Assembly: GCA_963675135.1 (NCBI GenBank)
Contig: OY776125.1
Location: forward strand, 49,010,513 to 49,074,512
Direction of reading: 5' to 3'
Source: Galeopsis tetrahit
Taxonomy: Eukaryota > Streptophyta > Magnoliopsida > Lamiales > Lamiaceae
Length of the DNA: 64,000 bases
The notes below the pieces were generated by a model, which was given only the letters and a program-made list of their open reading frames with translations, did no database searches and was not told the origin of the DNA. The position numbers and the translations under genes are program-made. Shown in pieces: positions 1 through 11,741 of this stretch. Numbering within the stretch: position 1 is the first letter of the stretch; the number at the start of each line of letters is the position of its first letter.

Positions 1-31
1 AAAACAAAAACTAATCTGATAAAGTACCTTC

Positions 32-634
32 TTAAGAACTTGGAACACCAAAAGCATCTAGTAGCCTTTTGTGAATGATAGTCATGTGTTCTTCAGTCTC
101 TATCTTCTCTTTATCCAGCAAGTCTTCTTCAAACTTCTTGATATGATTGTAATCGATCCTCTTCCCAGAACCTAACATCGGAGTAATCCATTTAGGAAAG
201 ATAGGAACAAGAATATTAAAACTTACCGCAGTTGCAATCCTCATGATTAAGTTCCATAGATTCCGATCTTGAGTTTCCATGAACTTATCAAAAATTGCGT
301 ATAACTCTTCTTTGCTCTCTGGATCTCCAAACTTGCGAATAATCCAATGATCCAACTCCCACTTCATCTTGACTTTGAACCATGTATCTCTATGTTCATT
401 GTCGATGAAATTATCAATGTAGGCATCTTCTACTTGATCTGGATCAGCTTTTAACTTCAGCAATATCTTGATATGCTTTCCTAACAATTTCTTGTTAGCA
501 TAACGATCTTCTTCCAGCTTTTGCTTCTTATGAAGAGCTTCAACCTCTTCATCACCAATATCAGCTAGAATATCTCCTAATTCTTCTTTCTTTTTCTCTA
601 GAACAAGTTTTCTCTTGACTTGTCTAGTCTGAAC
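32..634 (-). pseudogene. 3' part of the second downstream ORF (aORF2) of the left SIRE arm
   Basis: These 201 codons, including the stop, are the C-terminal part of the 246-aa protein encoded intact at 35063-35803. The first 46 codons lie at 8419-8556; the copia element at 635-8413 split the gene. The two parts add up exactly (138 + 603 = 741 nt) once one copy of the TGAAC duplication is removed. The predicted protein is basic and helical, with a Lys/Glu-rich stretch followed by a Trp/Phe-containing globular part. No known domain is recognised. It differs from the right-arm copy at very few residues, for example Ser for Arg near the ESKEE segment. Confidence 0.85.
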
Positions 635-1875
635 TGTTGGTGTATACTGTAAAGCAAACTTTTAGTGGGCTTTTGTGACGTATATTCGATTTCCTTTTAT
701 CTGAAATAAATGGTTTTTCACATTTTTGCATTCTTTGTGATTACTTGTATGTCTGCTTATCTTGCATTGTAGACGATGTGGTGGGTTTGTAGTCACACAG
801 AAGATCACATTGTCAGTCCCTTGTAAGATATAAACAATATTCACAATTGAGATAGTTATGGACAAAACTATTGGTTTAAGTTGTAGTATAAACTTGTTAG
901 TGGTTTGTCTTAGCCATTAGTTTATACTAGTGCGCTGAGGCGTATTGAATGGATCACAGATAAGACATGTTCTTCTGTTCTGACTGTTATGAAGAACTAG
1001 AGGTCTTGGTGACTTTTATGATTCTTAACCCTAAGTGTGATATTTAGATGTGTGGGGTGCTTGTTCACTACTTTGATGTATCATAGGTGAGAATCTTGGT
1101 AGATTCTTCACGCTCCGTATTTTGGGTAGTGGCATCGCTCGCATGATGTCTACTTATTGGCATTAGGGCACCGTGTCCTGTACATCCAGGCTGATGATGT
1201 CCCCTTGAGGAAACTCATAAAGGATTGTCGTATTAAACCCTGCAGGTGGATTTAATCCGTACGACAACAAGGTTGAGTGGTACTACTCAAGGAATTATAG
1301 AAATTAATTATTTAAAGAAGTCAGAAGCTTTAATAATTAATGGACGTGCGATATCTTAAACACGGGGAATTATAATGTCTAATAGAAGCCCTGATTCAGT
1401 TCGGGATAGGACAGGAGTGCAACATTAATTCTCTAGTGGAATGAATTAATGTTCTCGGGCCAAATTATATGTTCTGGGCTGAACATAAGAGTAGTTGGGC
1501 CTGTAAGAAGCCCAAACCCTATACCTTCTAATGGATCCCTAGTCTGGCCCATGAACTTATGGAGATTATAAATAGGAGCCTCAAAATAGTTTTGAAACCC
1601 TAGCACACACGAAATAGAGAAAAACGGCTAGGGTTTCAAGGAGACGAAATTGAGGCACCTTCTCCACGTTTGATAGCACGCCGTCCACCCGGTGTTCGAG
1701 CGAAGTTGGGAGACAGACTAGAAGATCTGCAGATTGGAATCAACGCCTCGATCTTCAAGGGTAACAGATCTAAACTATGTTTTAGAAGCATGTTTAGGTT
1801 TTATTTATTTGTTTATACGTTTGGCATCCGACAACGATCCTGGTGACGGACCGCCTTCGCCGGCGTGTTCCAGCA
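635..1875 (+). repeat. 5' LTR of the nested copia element
   Basis: The LTR begins TGTTGGTGTATACTG and ends TTCCAGCA, and is repeated at 7173-8413. A TATA-type motif (TATAAATA) lies at 1567-1574, so transcription probably starts near 1600. The PBS follows directly. Confidence 0.96.
1567..1574 (+). promoter_or_regulatory. Probable LTR TATA box
   Basis: TATAAATA lies about 300 bp before the 5' LTR end, with an AT-poor, leader-like stretch downstream. The same motif is at 8105-8112 in the 3' LTR. The placement fits a U3/R boundary. Confidence 0.6.
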
Positions 1876-1877
1876 AT

Positions 1878-1893
1878 TGGTATCAGAGCCTGG
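1878..1893 (+). other. Primer binding site, tRNA-iMet type
   Basis: TGGTATCAGAGCCTGG starts two bases after the LTR end. This is the usual plant retrotransposon PBS, complementary to the 3' end of initiator tRNA-Met. Confidence 0.9.
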
Positions 1894-3149
1894 ATTCGTG
1901 GATTGTTGGCTCTGCCTGAAACGTATGATTGTATGATTCAGTTTATTTTGTTTCACGTATGTATGCGTTTCTGTTGGTTAATTTATTTTTTCTTCTATCG
2001 CAACCCTAGTGTTATGTAATCGTTTTTTCCACCAGATAATAAGTGTGGGTAGTATAGGACTTTTTCATAGATCACTGTAGTAGGGTTTTGCTCGTTTATA
2101 TTGTAATTTTTTGATCGTGAGAACGGGCGGTGTCAATGGAAGATCTGAAAACAGTAATCTGAGTTTTTCGGGTTATGGCCTTGGACGGTGAAAACTGTTT
2201 TGGCCATAACTTTTGACTCGGGTGTCTGTTTTCAGCCCACAAGACCTTTTCGGAAACGTCTCGACGAGATCTACAGGAGTCACGGCTAGGCCGTGACGAT
2301 GAGTGGCGAGGCCTAATTCAAAAGCCTTGATGAAGTTTTCTGCCAGTTTTTGTCGGTGGATGAGAATTCGAGGTTTTTCCATTGCGTGAGAGGCCGATGC
2401 GAGGCATCCGTCCGCGCCACTGTTTTTATCATTGTAATAGCTTAGTATAGGCTGTTTTTGATAAGTTTTCAAGGGGTTGCGATAGATGTGCATTTATTTA
2501 TTTTTGCCTATGTGTATCGCATCTTGTATTGTTATGGCATGCATGTATTAATTTTTGTTAATTTGCTATGCCAATGAATAATCTTCATGTTAAAATGACT
2601 AAGTGAGATAATTAAATTTTAATTAATTTATAGGCCTTCACAATTGGTCTTTAAGTAAGGTGTATGTTGCTCGTGGGACCTTGGGAGTCTTCCCCTAACG
2701 GGTGCAACATTCACGAGCTTACTAGTTAAGACTTCTAATAAAACTGTTTTAATCTTTAGATGAAGTGTGTGATCTTCCCTAACGGATGTGTCATCCATGA
2801 GTTCATCAGTAAAGAATAATTCAAGATAACTGTTGTTAAATTGTGGTCATCACTTAGATGTGCATTTGAATATAACCCCCCAACGGGGTCACTGTTCTAG
2901 TTCACATGGCCAGTTAAAGTTCGACTGTTAATTTCATTCGTCATAAGGATAGGTTGACGTGATATTGAGATTAAAGACTGAATGTCTGGTCAATGAATAC
3001 ATGTGTAAACGACCACCCTAACGTGGCTTGCATATATGTTTGTTGGGCTGTTGGAGGTTGTGTTGAATATTGGTTTTGAAGGTTTCCAATGTTTTATGCT
3101 TCAAACTTATGTGATTCATTGCTTGCATTTTATTTATTTCAGATACATT
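1894..3149 (+). other. Untranslated leader of the nested copia element
   Basis: About 1.25 kb between the PBS and the gag start. The frames are closed apart from short chance ORFs, and I see no conserved motif. Short phrases of the type CCTAACGG recur several times between 2690 and 3025. Confidence 0.6.
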
Positions 3150-6100
3150 ATGGTGACATTCAACCCACTTATGGTTATCTTAAATCAAAATAAGCTTGTT
3201 GGTCAAAATTACTTGGATTGGAAAAGAAATTTGGACATTGTCCTAGTTGCTGATGAGTACAAGTTTGTACTCGATACACCTGCTCCTGCCCCTTTGGGAG
3301 CTGAATCTACTGAAGAGCAAAGGGAGGCTCATAAGAAGTGGCACAAGGCTGATGAGATGGCTCGTTGTTACATTTTGGCCTCGATGTCAAATGTTTTACA
3401 ACAGCAGCATCAAACTATGTCTAGTGCCGCAGCTATGATGTTGAGCCTCAAAGAGCTTTTTGGTGAGAAAGATAGGGCTGCCCGCTTTGAGGCTATGAGG
3501 AAGATCATGTCAACCTCTATGCCAGAGGGAGCGTCCGTGAGGGACCACGGTCTCAAGATGATGGAATATCTGAATGAGATTGAGGTCCTCGGAGGGTTAA
3601 TCGATAATGACACCAAGATCGATATGATCCTACACTCGCTCCCAAAGTCTTTTGAGAACTTTCGTGTAAACGCGATCATGAGTAAGAAGGATTATACTTT
3701 AACCGAGCTTCTTACGGAATTGGTCGCGGTGGAGGGTCTCATGGGTAAACGACCACAAGCCAATGTTACTGTTCAGGCTGGACCTTCTTCGTCTAATGGC
3801 AAGAAGAAGAAAAAGCCTTTACAGAAAAAGGGTGGTGGTGAAAGCAGTGGGAGCAAGAAACTAGCACCTTCTGGTGGCGTGAAAAAGCCGAAGGGCAAAT
3901 GTTTCAAGTGCAACAAGACGGGACATTGGAAGTCTGATTGTCCTCTTTTGAAAAAGGACAACTCTGGTACGTCTTTCGCTTTAGTTGTTGAAACATGTTT
4001 TGCGGCTTGTTCTGCCTTTTCTTGGGTAGTAGATACAGGAGCCACTGACCATGTTTGTTACACCTTGCAGGGGTTTCTGCAGACAAGGGAACTGAGTGAG
4101 GGCGAGATTACTATTAGTTTGGGCAATGCTGCGATAGTATCAGTGGTTGCAGTGGGAGACGTGCACTTATGTTTTTCTAATTCTGTTTTAGTATTAAAGA
4201 ACGTTTTATACGTGCCGAATTTTCGGAGAAATTTAATTTCTGTTTCGAAGTTATTTTTGGATGGATGCTCAGTTGTTTTTAATGACAATGTTGTTATTAT
4301 GAGAAATGACTCTTTAATCTGTTCTGGCACGTTAGAAAACAATCTTTATACTATTACGTGTGCATATCATACTGTGACTGAAGCTCATTCATCATCATCA
4401 TTAAATAAGAGAAAGGAACCTTCTAAGTTGAATCAAACATACCTTTGGCATCTAAGATTGGGTCATGTCAACCTAAGAAGGATTCAAAGACTAGTAAGTA
4501 GTGGGTTTTTGGAGTCTCTCCAAGTGGAACCATTCTCAGTCTGCGAATCCTGTTTGGAAGGCAAGATGACCTCGAGGCCTTTTAAGGCCAAGGGTAATAG
4601 GGCTAATGATGTGTTGGAATTGATTCACTCTGATTTGTGTGGGCCTATGACTGTTCAAGCTAGAGGAGGCTTTGAGTACTTCGTCACTTTCATTGACGAT
4701 TACTCAAGATATGGATACATCTACCTGATGCGCCACAAGTCTGAATGCTTTGGCAAGTTCAAAGAATTTAAGGCAGAAGTGGAGAACCGTCATGGTAAGA
4801 GTATCAAGTCACTGCGTTCTGATCGTGGTAGCGAGTACCTTAGCAATGAATTTAGGCAATACTTATTAGAGAACGGGATTAGGTCCCAGCTCTCCGCGCC
4901 TGGTACTCCGCAACAGAATGGCGTGGCTGAGAGAAGGAATAGGACTCTATTAGATATGGTGAGATCGATGATGAGTTATGCTTCATTACCTACCTCTTTT
5001 TGGGGTTATGCCTTGGAAACAGCAGCGTACCTTCTAAATTATGTACCTTCTAAAGTGGTTCCAAAAACCCCGATTGAATTGTGGTCTGGGCGAAAGCCTA
5101 GTCTAAACCACATTCGGATTTGGGGTTGTCCAGCACATGTGCTGAACAAGGAAGCTGATAAGTTGGCACCTAGAACTGAAGTACGGTTGTTTGTAGGATA
5201 CCCTAAGGGAACGAGAGGTGGTTATTTTTATAGTCCTAATGATCAGAGGGTGGTGGTGAGTACCAATGCCCGATTTTTTAGAAGAAGACTATATGAATGA
5301 GCATAAGTCCAATACTGAGATCATTCTAAATGAGTTGAGAGGAGACAATGGCACACCGAGTGTGCAAGAGGAAATACCACAAGAGACTGCACAACGTGGC
5401 GACTCTGATGAACCTTTGTATACATTGCCTCGTCGTAGTGGGAGGGTTATTCGCCAACCTGATCGTTTCATGTTTGTGGGAGAGTCTATTGACTTGATTC
5501 CAAGCGATGAACATGATGATAACGACCCCTGGACATACAAAGAGGCAATCAAAGACAAAGATGCAGAGTCTTGGCACAAGTCCATGGATTCAGAAATTGA
5601 ATCTATGGATGCTATGGAAGTGTATGACCTAAGTGAACTTCCCCACGATAAGAAAGTTGTTGGGTGTAAGTGGGTCTACAGACGTAAGAGAGGGTCTGAT
5701 GGGCAGATTACTGCTTTTAAAGCACGGTTGGTGGCAAAGGGTTTTACCCAGAAAGAAGGAATCGACTATGACGAGACCTTCTCACCAGTAGCCATGCTAA
5801 AATCGATTCAGATTCTCTTATCCATAGCTAATCACATGAACTATGAGATTTGGCAAATGGATGTTAAGACAGCTTTCCTTAATGGAAATTTGGATAAGGA
5901 CATCTATATGCAGCAACCCGAGGGTTATGTGAAGAAAGGCCAAGAGCATCTAGTCTGGAAGCTGAAAAAGTCTCTTTATGGGCTAAAACAAGCTTCCAGG
6001 TCTTGGAACATTCATTTTGATGAGGTGATCAAATCTTTTGGATTTGAACAATGTCAAAATGAAAGTTGTGTGTACTAGAAGAGTGACAGAGACGTAGTGG

Positions 6101-7095
6101 TATTCTTAGTACTATACGTAGATGATATTCTTCTTATTGGCAACAATGTGAAAGTATTATCAGACGTAAAGGTGTGGCTTTCAGAACAGTTTCAAATGAA
6201 GGATATGGGAGAAGCATCGTACATTCTTGGTATTAAGGTCACTCGTGATCGAAAAAAGAGAATGTTGTGTTTATCTCAAGCGTCTTACATTGATACTGTG
6301 ATTGCTCATTTTGGCATGCAGAATTCCAAGAAGGGTGTACTACCTTTCAGACATGGAGTCCCTCTATCTAAAGATATGTGTCCTAAGACACAGAAGGAGA
6401 TAGAGGAGATGGCTAAGGTTCCTTATGCTTCGGCTGTAGGAAGCCTTATGTATGCGATGCTGTGTACGAGGCCTGATATTTGCTATGCAGTCGGCATGGT
6501 AGCAAGATATCAGTCTAACCCTGGTCAAGGACACTGGACTGCTGTTAAGCATATTCTCAAGTACTTGAAAAAGACTCGAGATTATATGCTAGTATACCAG
6601 TCAAATAGTTTGATTCCTTTGGGTTATACCGATTCAGATTTCCAAGCTGATCGAGATGAACGGAAGTCAACCTCGGGTTATGTGTTTATGCTGGGAGGCG
6701 CAGCCATATCTTGGAGAAGTGTGAAGCAGAAATGCATCGCGGACTCCACTATGGAAGCCGAGTACGTAGCTGCCTCAGAGGCCGCAAAGGAGGCTGTCTG
6801 GCTGCGTAATTTCTTTCTGGAATTAGGGGTATCTCAGAGTATGCCGATGTGTATCACTGTTTATTGTGATAACGCAGGTGCAGTGGCAAACTCGAAAGAA
6901 CCTAGAGCCCACAGAGCAAGTAAACACATAGAGCGAAAGTACCACATTATACGAGATATCGTAAATCGAGGAGACGTGGCTGTAGCTAAGATTGCGTCGT
7001 TGGATAACTTGGCTGATCCTTTCACAAAGACGCTGGCAATAAAAGTCTTTGAGAAACATGTAGAGGGTCTTGGTTTACGATGTATTACAAGCTAG
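3150..7095 (+). pseudogene. Copia gag-pol polyprotein, broken by one frameshift and one stop
   Basis: The likely start is the ATG at 3150, 38 codons inside the open frame; its product begins with the gag-like MVTFNPLMVILNQNKLVGQN. In order there are: gag (about 3150-3890); a CCHC zinc knuckle (3900-3941); an aspartic protease with DTGATDH (about 4027-4050); the pre-integrase HHCC region (WHLRLGHVN); the integrase core (DLCGP, SDRGSE, QQNGVAERRN); RT with FLNGN and YVDD; and copia RNase H ending KHVEGLGLRCITS. The frame shifts in a T-run at about 5273-5278, at the integrase C-terminal boundary. A TAG at 6076-6078 interrupts RT just upstream of YVDD. The remaining frames are long and clean, so both breaks are recent. 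Confidence 0.93.
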
Positions 7096-7160
7096 ACTTT
7101 GAGTATAAGTGGGAGAAATGTTGATGTCTTTATGTGTATACTAAAAGTTAAGCTTTAGTA

Positions 7161-7172
7161 TAAGTGGGAGAT
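7161..7172 (+). other. Polypurine tract of the nested copia element
   Basis: TAAGTGGGAGAT lies directly before the 3' LTR. A purine-rich AGTGGGAGAT next to a TGTTGG LTR start is typical of plant copia elements and primes plus-strand synthesis. Confidence 0.85.
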
Positions 7173-8413
7173 TGTTGGTGTATACTGTAAAGCAAACTTT
7201 TAGTGGGCTTTTGTGCCGTATATTCGATTTCCTTTTATCTGAAATAAATGGTTTTTCACATTTTTGCATTCTTTGTGATTACTTGTATGTCTGCTTATCT
7301 TGCATTGTAGACGATGTGGTGGGTTTGTAGTCACACAGAAGATCACATTGTCAGTCCCTTGTAAGATATAAACAATATTCACAATTGAGATAGTTATGGA
7401 CAAAACTATTGGTTTAAGTTGTAGTATAAACTTGTTAGTGGTTTGTCTTAGCCATTAGTTTATACTAGTGCGCTGAGGCGTATTGAATGGATCACAGATA
7501 AGACATGTTCTTCTGTTCTGACTGTTATGAAGAACTAGAGGTCTTGGTGACTTTTATGATTCTTAACCCTAAGTGTGATATTTAGATGTGTGGGGTGCTT
7601 GTTCACTACTTTGATGTATCATAGGTGAGAATCTTGGTAGATTCTTCACGCTCTGTATTTTGGGTAGTGGCATCGCTCGCATGATGTCTACTTATTGGCA
7701 TTAGGGCACCGTGTCCTGTACATCCAGGCTGATGATGTCCCCTTGAGGAAACTCATAAAGGATTGTCGTATTAAACCCTGCAGGTGGATTTAATCCGTAC
7801 GACAACAAGGTTGAGTGGTACTACTCAAGGAATTATAGAAATTAATTATTTAAAGAAGTCAGAAGCTTTAATAATTAATGGACGTGCGATATCTTAAACA
7901 CGGGGAATTATAATGTCTAATAGAAGCCCTGATACAGTTCGGGATAGGACGGGAGTGCAACATTAATTCTCTAGTGGAATGAATTAATGTTCTCGGGCCA
8001 AATTATATGTTTTGGGCTGAACATAAGAGTAGTTGGGCCTGTAAGAAGCCCAAACCCTATACCTTCTAATGGATCCCTAGTCTGGCCCATGAACTTATGG
8101 AGATTATAAATAGGAGCCTCAAAATAGTTTTGAAACCCTAGCACACACGAAATAGAGAAAAACGGCTAGGGTTTCAAGGAGACGAAATTGAGGCACCTTC
8201 TCCACGTTTGATAGCACGCCGTCCACCCGGTGTTTGAGCGAAGTTGGGAGACAGACTAGAAGATCTGCAGATTGGAATCAACGCCTCGATCTTCAAGGGT
8301 AACAGATCTAAACTATGTTTTAGAAGCATGTTTAGGTTTTATTTATTTGTTTATACGTTTGGCATCCGACAACGATCCTGGTGACGGACCGCCTTCGCCG
8401 GCGTGTTCCAGCA
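7173..8413 (+). repeat. 3' LTR of the nested copia element
   Basis: It is 1241 bp, the same length as the 5' LTR, with six substitutions seen by eye. It is followed by TGAAC and then by SIRE aORF2 sequence. Confidence 0.96.
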
Positions 8414-8418
8414 TGAAC

Positions 8419-8556
8419 TTCAACTTCAGGAGACACAATACTTTTTCCTTTCAGCAGTCTTTTCTGTTCTTCAGCTTGTTCAAGATCAGCCTTCTTGACT
8501 AGCCTTCCTCTCTTGGGAATCTTAAGATCTTGTATAACAGTTGCAGCTTCCTTCAT
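8419..8556 (-). pseudogene. 5' part of aORF2 of the left SIRE arm
   Basis: The first 46 codons of aORF2, beginning MKEAATVIQDLKIPK, interrupted at SPEVEV by the copia insertion. The start codon overlaps the stop of aORF1 as ATGA, as in the right arm. Confidence 0.85.
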
Positions 8557-11270
8557 TTCTGTTCAGCACTTGACTTCTCTTCAACTCTACTTATCTCTTC
8601 CCGCTTTTTGGCTTCATCACTTGCCTTAAGAGTGAATAGACTAGTAAACCGAGTCATTTCTTCTTTCAATGCTTCCTTCATTGCTTCAGCCGCGAGCTCT
8701 ATCTGTCTTTGATGCGTCTTGACTTGACTCATCTTGTCTAGACGATCAACAGTGAATTCCAATTTCTTTGAGTTAATTGCCAACTCATCTTTGAAATGAA
8801 CAGCTGTCTGACGTAGTAGGGTATTTTGCTTAGTCAGCTCAGTGAGAATAGCTTGAGAACGCACCAACTGATCTTGTGCTTCTCGTCTTTGCTCATTAGC
8901 TATCTCAATTTTCACCCTGTATAGTCTTTCCATCTTACTAGACTCTTCAGCTAACGACCTAGCAAATGAAATAGATCTTTTCTCAGAAAATTCAACTTGC
9001 TTCTGAAGAAAACGTTCAACTTCCGCATACAACTCTGCTCGGAAAGTTGAGTCCATTTTGTTGACCTCACCAACAATCAATTCTCTTGAGGAGTCAACAA
9101 GCGATTGGTTCTGCTCAACTAGCACGTCCTTGACTCTAGAATTCAAGAACTCTTCAATAGCAGAATGAACAACATGTTTCAAGTCTGACTTTAACTTTGT
9201 AAGATATCCTTCAGGAAAACCTTGAGTAGACGATTGGGCTCCAGTGACAACTCCTTCTTGAACTTTCTCAACAAGTTCATCTTCTTTAAACATCTCAGCA
9301 TCCATAAACTCATCGTCTTCTACTCCAAAGTTGAAAGAATCATCATCAGTAGATTTTCCAGACTCATCTTCTGACTGATCTGAAGTTTGAATACCAGCTT
9401 CAACAGTTACAGCTCTCAACTCTTCTACCGATAGATCAGTCTGAATACCAATATCACACATGTGCGATGCAGGCAATACATCATCTAGGACATTTAGCAT
9501 TTGTTTTACCAGGGCTGTAAGAACATGAGGTGGGAGAAGTTCTGAATAATCTTGAACTCCACTATTCTCCCTTTGCTCCATCTCCCAATCCATAAAATTG
9601 GAGATACCACCCATGCCTTGTATGACTTCAAAAAGATCATCACTGGAAGATTTCTTCAATGTAACCCATGTGCATATTCTAATGAGTTTCTCAAACTGTT
9701 CTGATGAGGTGTCTATCTCAATAGACGAGAGCCTCTTCTTCAGATTGTTGCTTACTTTAGCACGAACCCTCTTCTCCCTTAAGCACATCGGATAATAGAC
9801 AAGGGATTCAAATCTAACATCAGACGGGGTCTGAGCAGGTGGGGTCCCTGTCTCAGTTGTCGCAGTGGCAACTGGTGTCTTGTCTGAAGTAGATGGGTTG
9901 GGGGGTTCAACATATTCTGTTGAGGTAAGAGGAATTTGGATGGTGGTTTCTTGGGGCTTTAACGTGGCTTGGTTTGGTTCGACAGTTGTAGGAGTATCAA
10001 CTGTATCGTATATAGTAGTGTGTGGGGTTATGTTGGCTCGAAGTGGTTGCACTGCCAACACTGAAGAGGTTTTGGGTACAGGTTTGGCACGAGATCGAAG
10101 AGATCTGGCCTTGGTTTTAACGGGGAGAGAGATAGGAATTGACAAAGCTCTAGAAGAAGTACCAACCTTTTCCTCAGTCGACTTGTCTGGTGAAGGACTC
10201 GACTCGACTTTCACCAGTCGATATTCATATAGTTCTTCTTCTTTCTTCTCAGGCTCTCTGTCCGAGTGAGTTTCTTCCGAGTCTCCTGCAGCCTCAATCA
10301 TTGCCTCCTCTTCCACATACTGAACTAGTCTACCACTAGTTCCAGCCTTAGCTTCTTCAGAACCTTCACTGCCCAACTCGTCTTCTTCAGAACTAGACGA
10401 GGCAGCTTCAATCATGGCATCATCAGGATTGATCTGGACTTGTCTGGGAGCAGCAGCTCTTCTAGCAGCTTGCTTTGCCAGGGCCTCCTTCTTCAAATAA
10501 TGCTTAAGAGGATGAAATGGCTTGCCCTTACTCCAACTAGACTTGTTGGGCAATAAGATGGGTAGAATGACACTTAGCTTGTTTCCAAAGCTGACATTCG
10601 CAGACACAACCCAGTTAACTGAACTGGTGTCGACTTGAACATACTTCTTGTAATACATCAACCTATCCAAGAAGAATTTCGACCAATTTCCTTCAGTGAT
10701 TCCATCATGAATTATGGCCATTATCCTTGCTTTCTGAAGCGTCACAGAGTCAAAACTCCCAGTGACTCCTAGCAACATCTTCGATGCGATGTCAAGAAGA
10801 GTCTTGAATTTATCGAGTAATTCCTTCTTCTTGACAGCAGGAATTTTTCCATCGCGATTCAACTTCAACTGCTTTCCACAAAAGATACTCAGATACCTCA
10901 ATTCTCTGCCTTCAGCATATCTCTCGATATCTATCGAACCGGACGGCAATTTCAACGATTCTGTTAGAAATTCACGAGTGATTTCCACTCTCCTTCTTCC
11001 AACAAAGGCTTCAATCGAGTCGCCTTGTCGAGTTGCAGTAGCATAAAATTCTAACACTTCTTCTTCCAACACAACTTTAGGAAATGCCTCCAAATAGGGT
11101 CTCAAACCGCATCTGAAGCATTTTATAAGAATTTCTTTGTTGTCTTCAGTGTGATTTCCTTTGAAAAACACTGATCCCTCCACATGCACTCTTCCTTCGG
11201 TGATGTACTTACCGAGATCGAACCTTGCTTGCATGTTAGTACGGGCATCAAATATCGAAACAATCGACAT
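8553..11270 (-). CDS. First downstream ORF (aORF1) of the left SIRE arm, intact
   Basis: An open frame of 905 codons between pol and the 3' end of the SIRE element. Roughly, residues 1-260 are a conserved globular part (MSIVSIFDARTNMQARFDLG at the start). Residues 280-480 are acidic, Ser-, Thr- and Pro-rich and probably disordered. Residues 490-600 are helical. An acidic patch follows, and residues 690-905 form a long Glu/Lys/Gln-rich coiled coil. I see no signal peptide and no membrane segment, so nothing here supports an envelope function even though SIRE-group elements are often said to carry an env-like ORF at this place. I recall similar proteins annotated as hypothetical in Lamiales genomes. 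The function is unknown. The right-arm copy has a stop in place of Gln at codon 82. Confidence 0.85.
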   Translation of the reverse strand: MSIVSIFDARTNMQARFDLGKYITEGRVHVEGSVFFKGNHTEDNKEILIKCFRCGLRPYLEAFPKVVLEEEVLEFYATATRQGDSIEAFVGRRRVEITREFLTESLKLPSGSIDIERYAEGRELRYLSIFCGKQLKLNRDGKIPAVKKKELLDKFKTLLDIASKMLLGVTGSFDSVTLQKARIMAIIHDGITEGNWSKFFLDRLMYYKKYVQVDTSSVNWVVSANVSFGNKLSVILPILLPNKSSWSKGKPFHPLKHYLKKEALAKQAARRAAAPRQVQINPDDAMIEAASSSSEEDELGSEGSEEAKAGTSGRLVQYVEEEAMIEAAGDSEETHSDREPEKKEEELYEYRLVKVESSPSPDKSTEEKVGTSSRALSIPISLPVKTKARSLRSRAKPVPKTSSVLAVQPLRANITPHTTIYDTVDTPTTVEPNQATLKPQETTIQIPLTSTEYVEPPNPSTSDKTPVATATTETGTPPAQTPSDVRFESLVYYPMCLREKRVRAKVSNNLKKRLSSIEIDTSSEQFEKLIRICTWVTLKKSSSDDLFEVIQGMGGISNFMDWEMEQRENSGVQDYSELLPPHVLTALVKQMLNVLDDVLPASHMCDIGIQTDLSVEELRAVTVEAGIQTSDQSEDESGKSTDDDSFNFGVEDDEFMDAEMFKEDELVEKVQEGVVTGAQSSTQGFPEGYLTKLKSDLKHVVHSAIEEFLNSRVKDVLVEQNQSLVDSSRELIVGEVNKMDSTFRAELYAEVERFLQKQVEFSEKRSISFARSLAEESSKMERLYRVKIEIANEQRREAQDQLVRSQAILTELTKQNTLLRQTAVHFKDELAINSKKLEFTVDRLDKMSQVKTHQRQIELAAEAMKEALKEEMTRFTSLFTLKASDEAKKREEISRVEEKSSAEQK

Positions 11271-11741
11271 AGTAGAATGATTTATGAAAGAAACAAGGGG
11301 ATTGAAGTGTTTGAATGCTTGAGATGGTATGAGAAATCAAGAAATACAGAACTTGTGAGCAGTTATGAACGAGTAGTATGGGTTTTGTTAAGCCTTGAAT
11401 GTTGAAATCAACGGTTGAGATTGAAAGATTTAATCCAATGGACACATATGAAAGGCTTTTGAAATTCAATTTCACGGAATCGAGAATATTACGTGATTTA
11501 ATATTGTAAATTTTTGAAATCCGCCTCTTCTATTGGTAGGATAGATGGGGTGTACTTATCTGACCTAGCATAGTAGAGTTTTGGCGCGAACTGGTTATAT
11601 ACACCTCATTAAATGGAGTGTATAAATCCAATTCTAGGTTTTTCAAAATTTTCATTTACCCAAATTACATATATATCCTTAATTCGTATTGTTTAAACAC
11701 TTAGAGTATTTAAATCATAAGAACACTTATCTCGTCTGTTC

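Larger units (their letters stand above)
635..8413 (+). mobile_element. Ty1/copia LTR retrotransposon nested in the SIRE left arm
   Basis: The element is complete with two 1241-bp LTRs, a tRNA-Met PBS, a gag-pol region in copia order and a polypurine tract. It is flanked by the 5-bp duplication TGAAC (630-634 and 8414-8418). The uninterrupted site is visible in the right SIRE arm near 35205, where the flanks join with one TGAAC. I saw six substitutions between the LTRs, about 0.5 percent, so the insertion is recent. The gag-pol frame nevertheless contains one frameshift and one stop, so this copy cannot make a full polyprotein. I do not assign it to a copia lineage. Confidence 0.96.

Noticed and set aside
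662..865. Minus-strand ORF of 67 codons in both copia LTRs (also 7200-7403)
   Set aside because: It lies inside the LTR on the antisense strand, is short and lacks any domain. Its conservation follows from LTR identity.
8553..11270. Retroviral-type envelope gene in SIRE
   Set aside because: No signal peptide, no transmembrane segment and no cleavage site; the C-terminal half is a soluble coiled coil. Position alone is not evidence.
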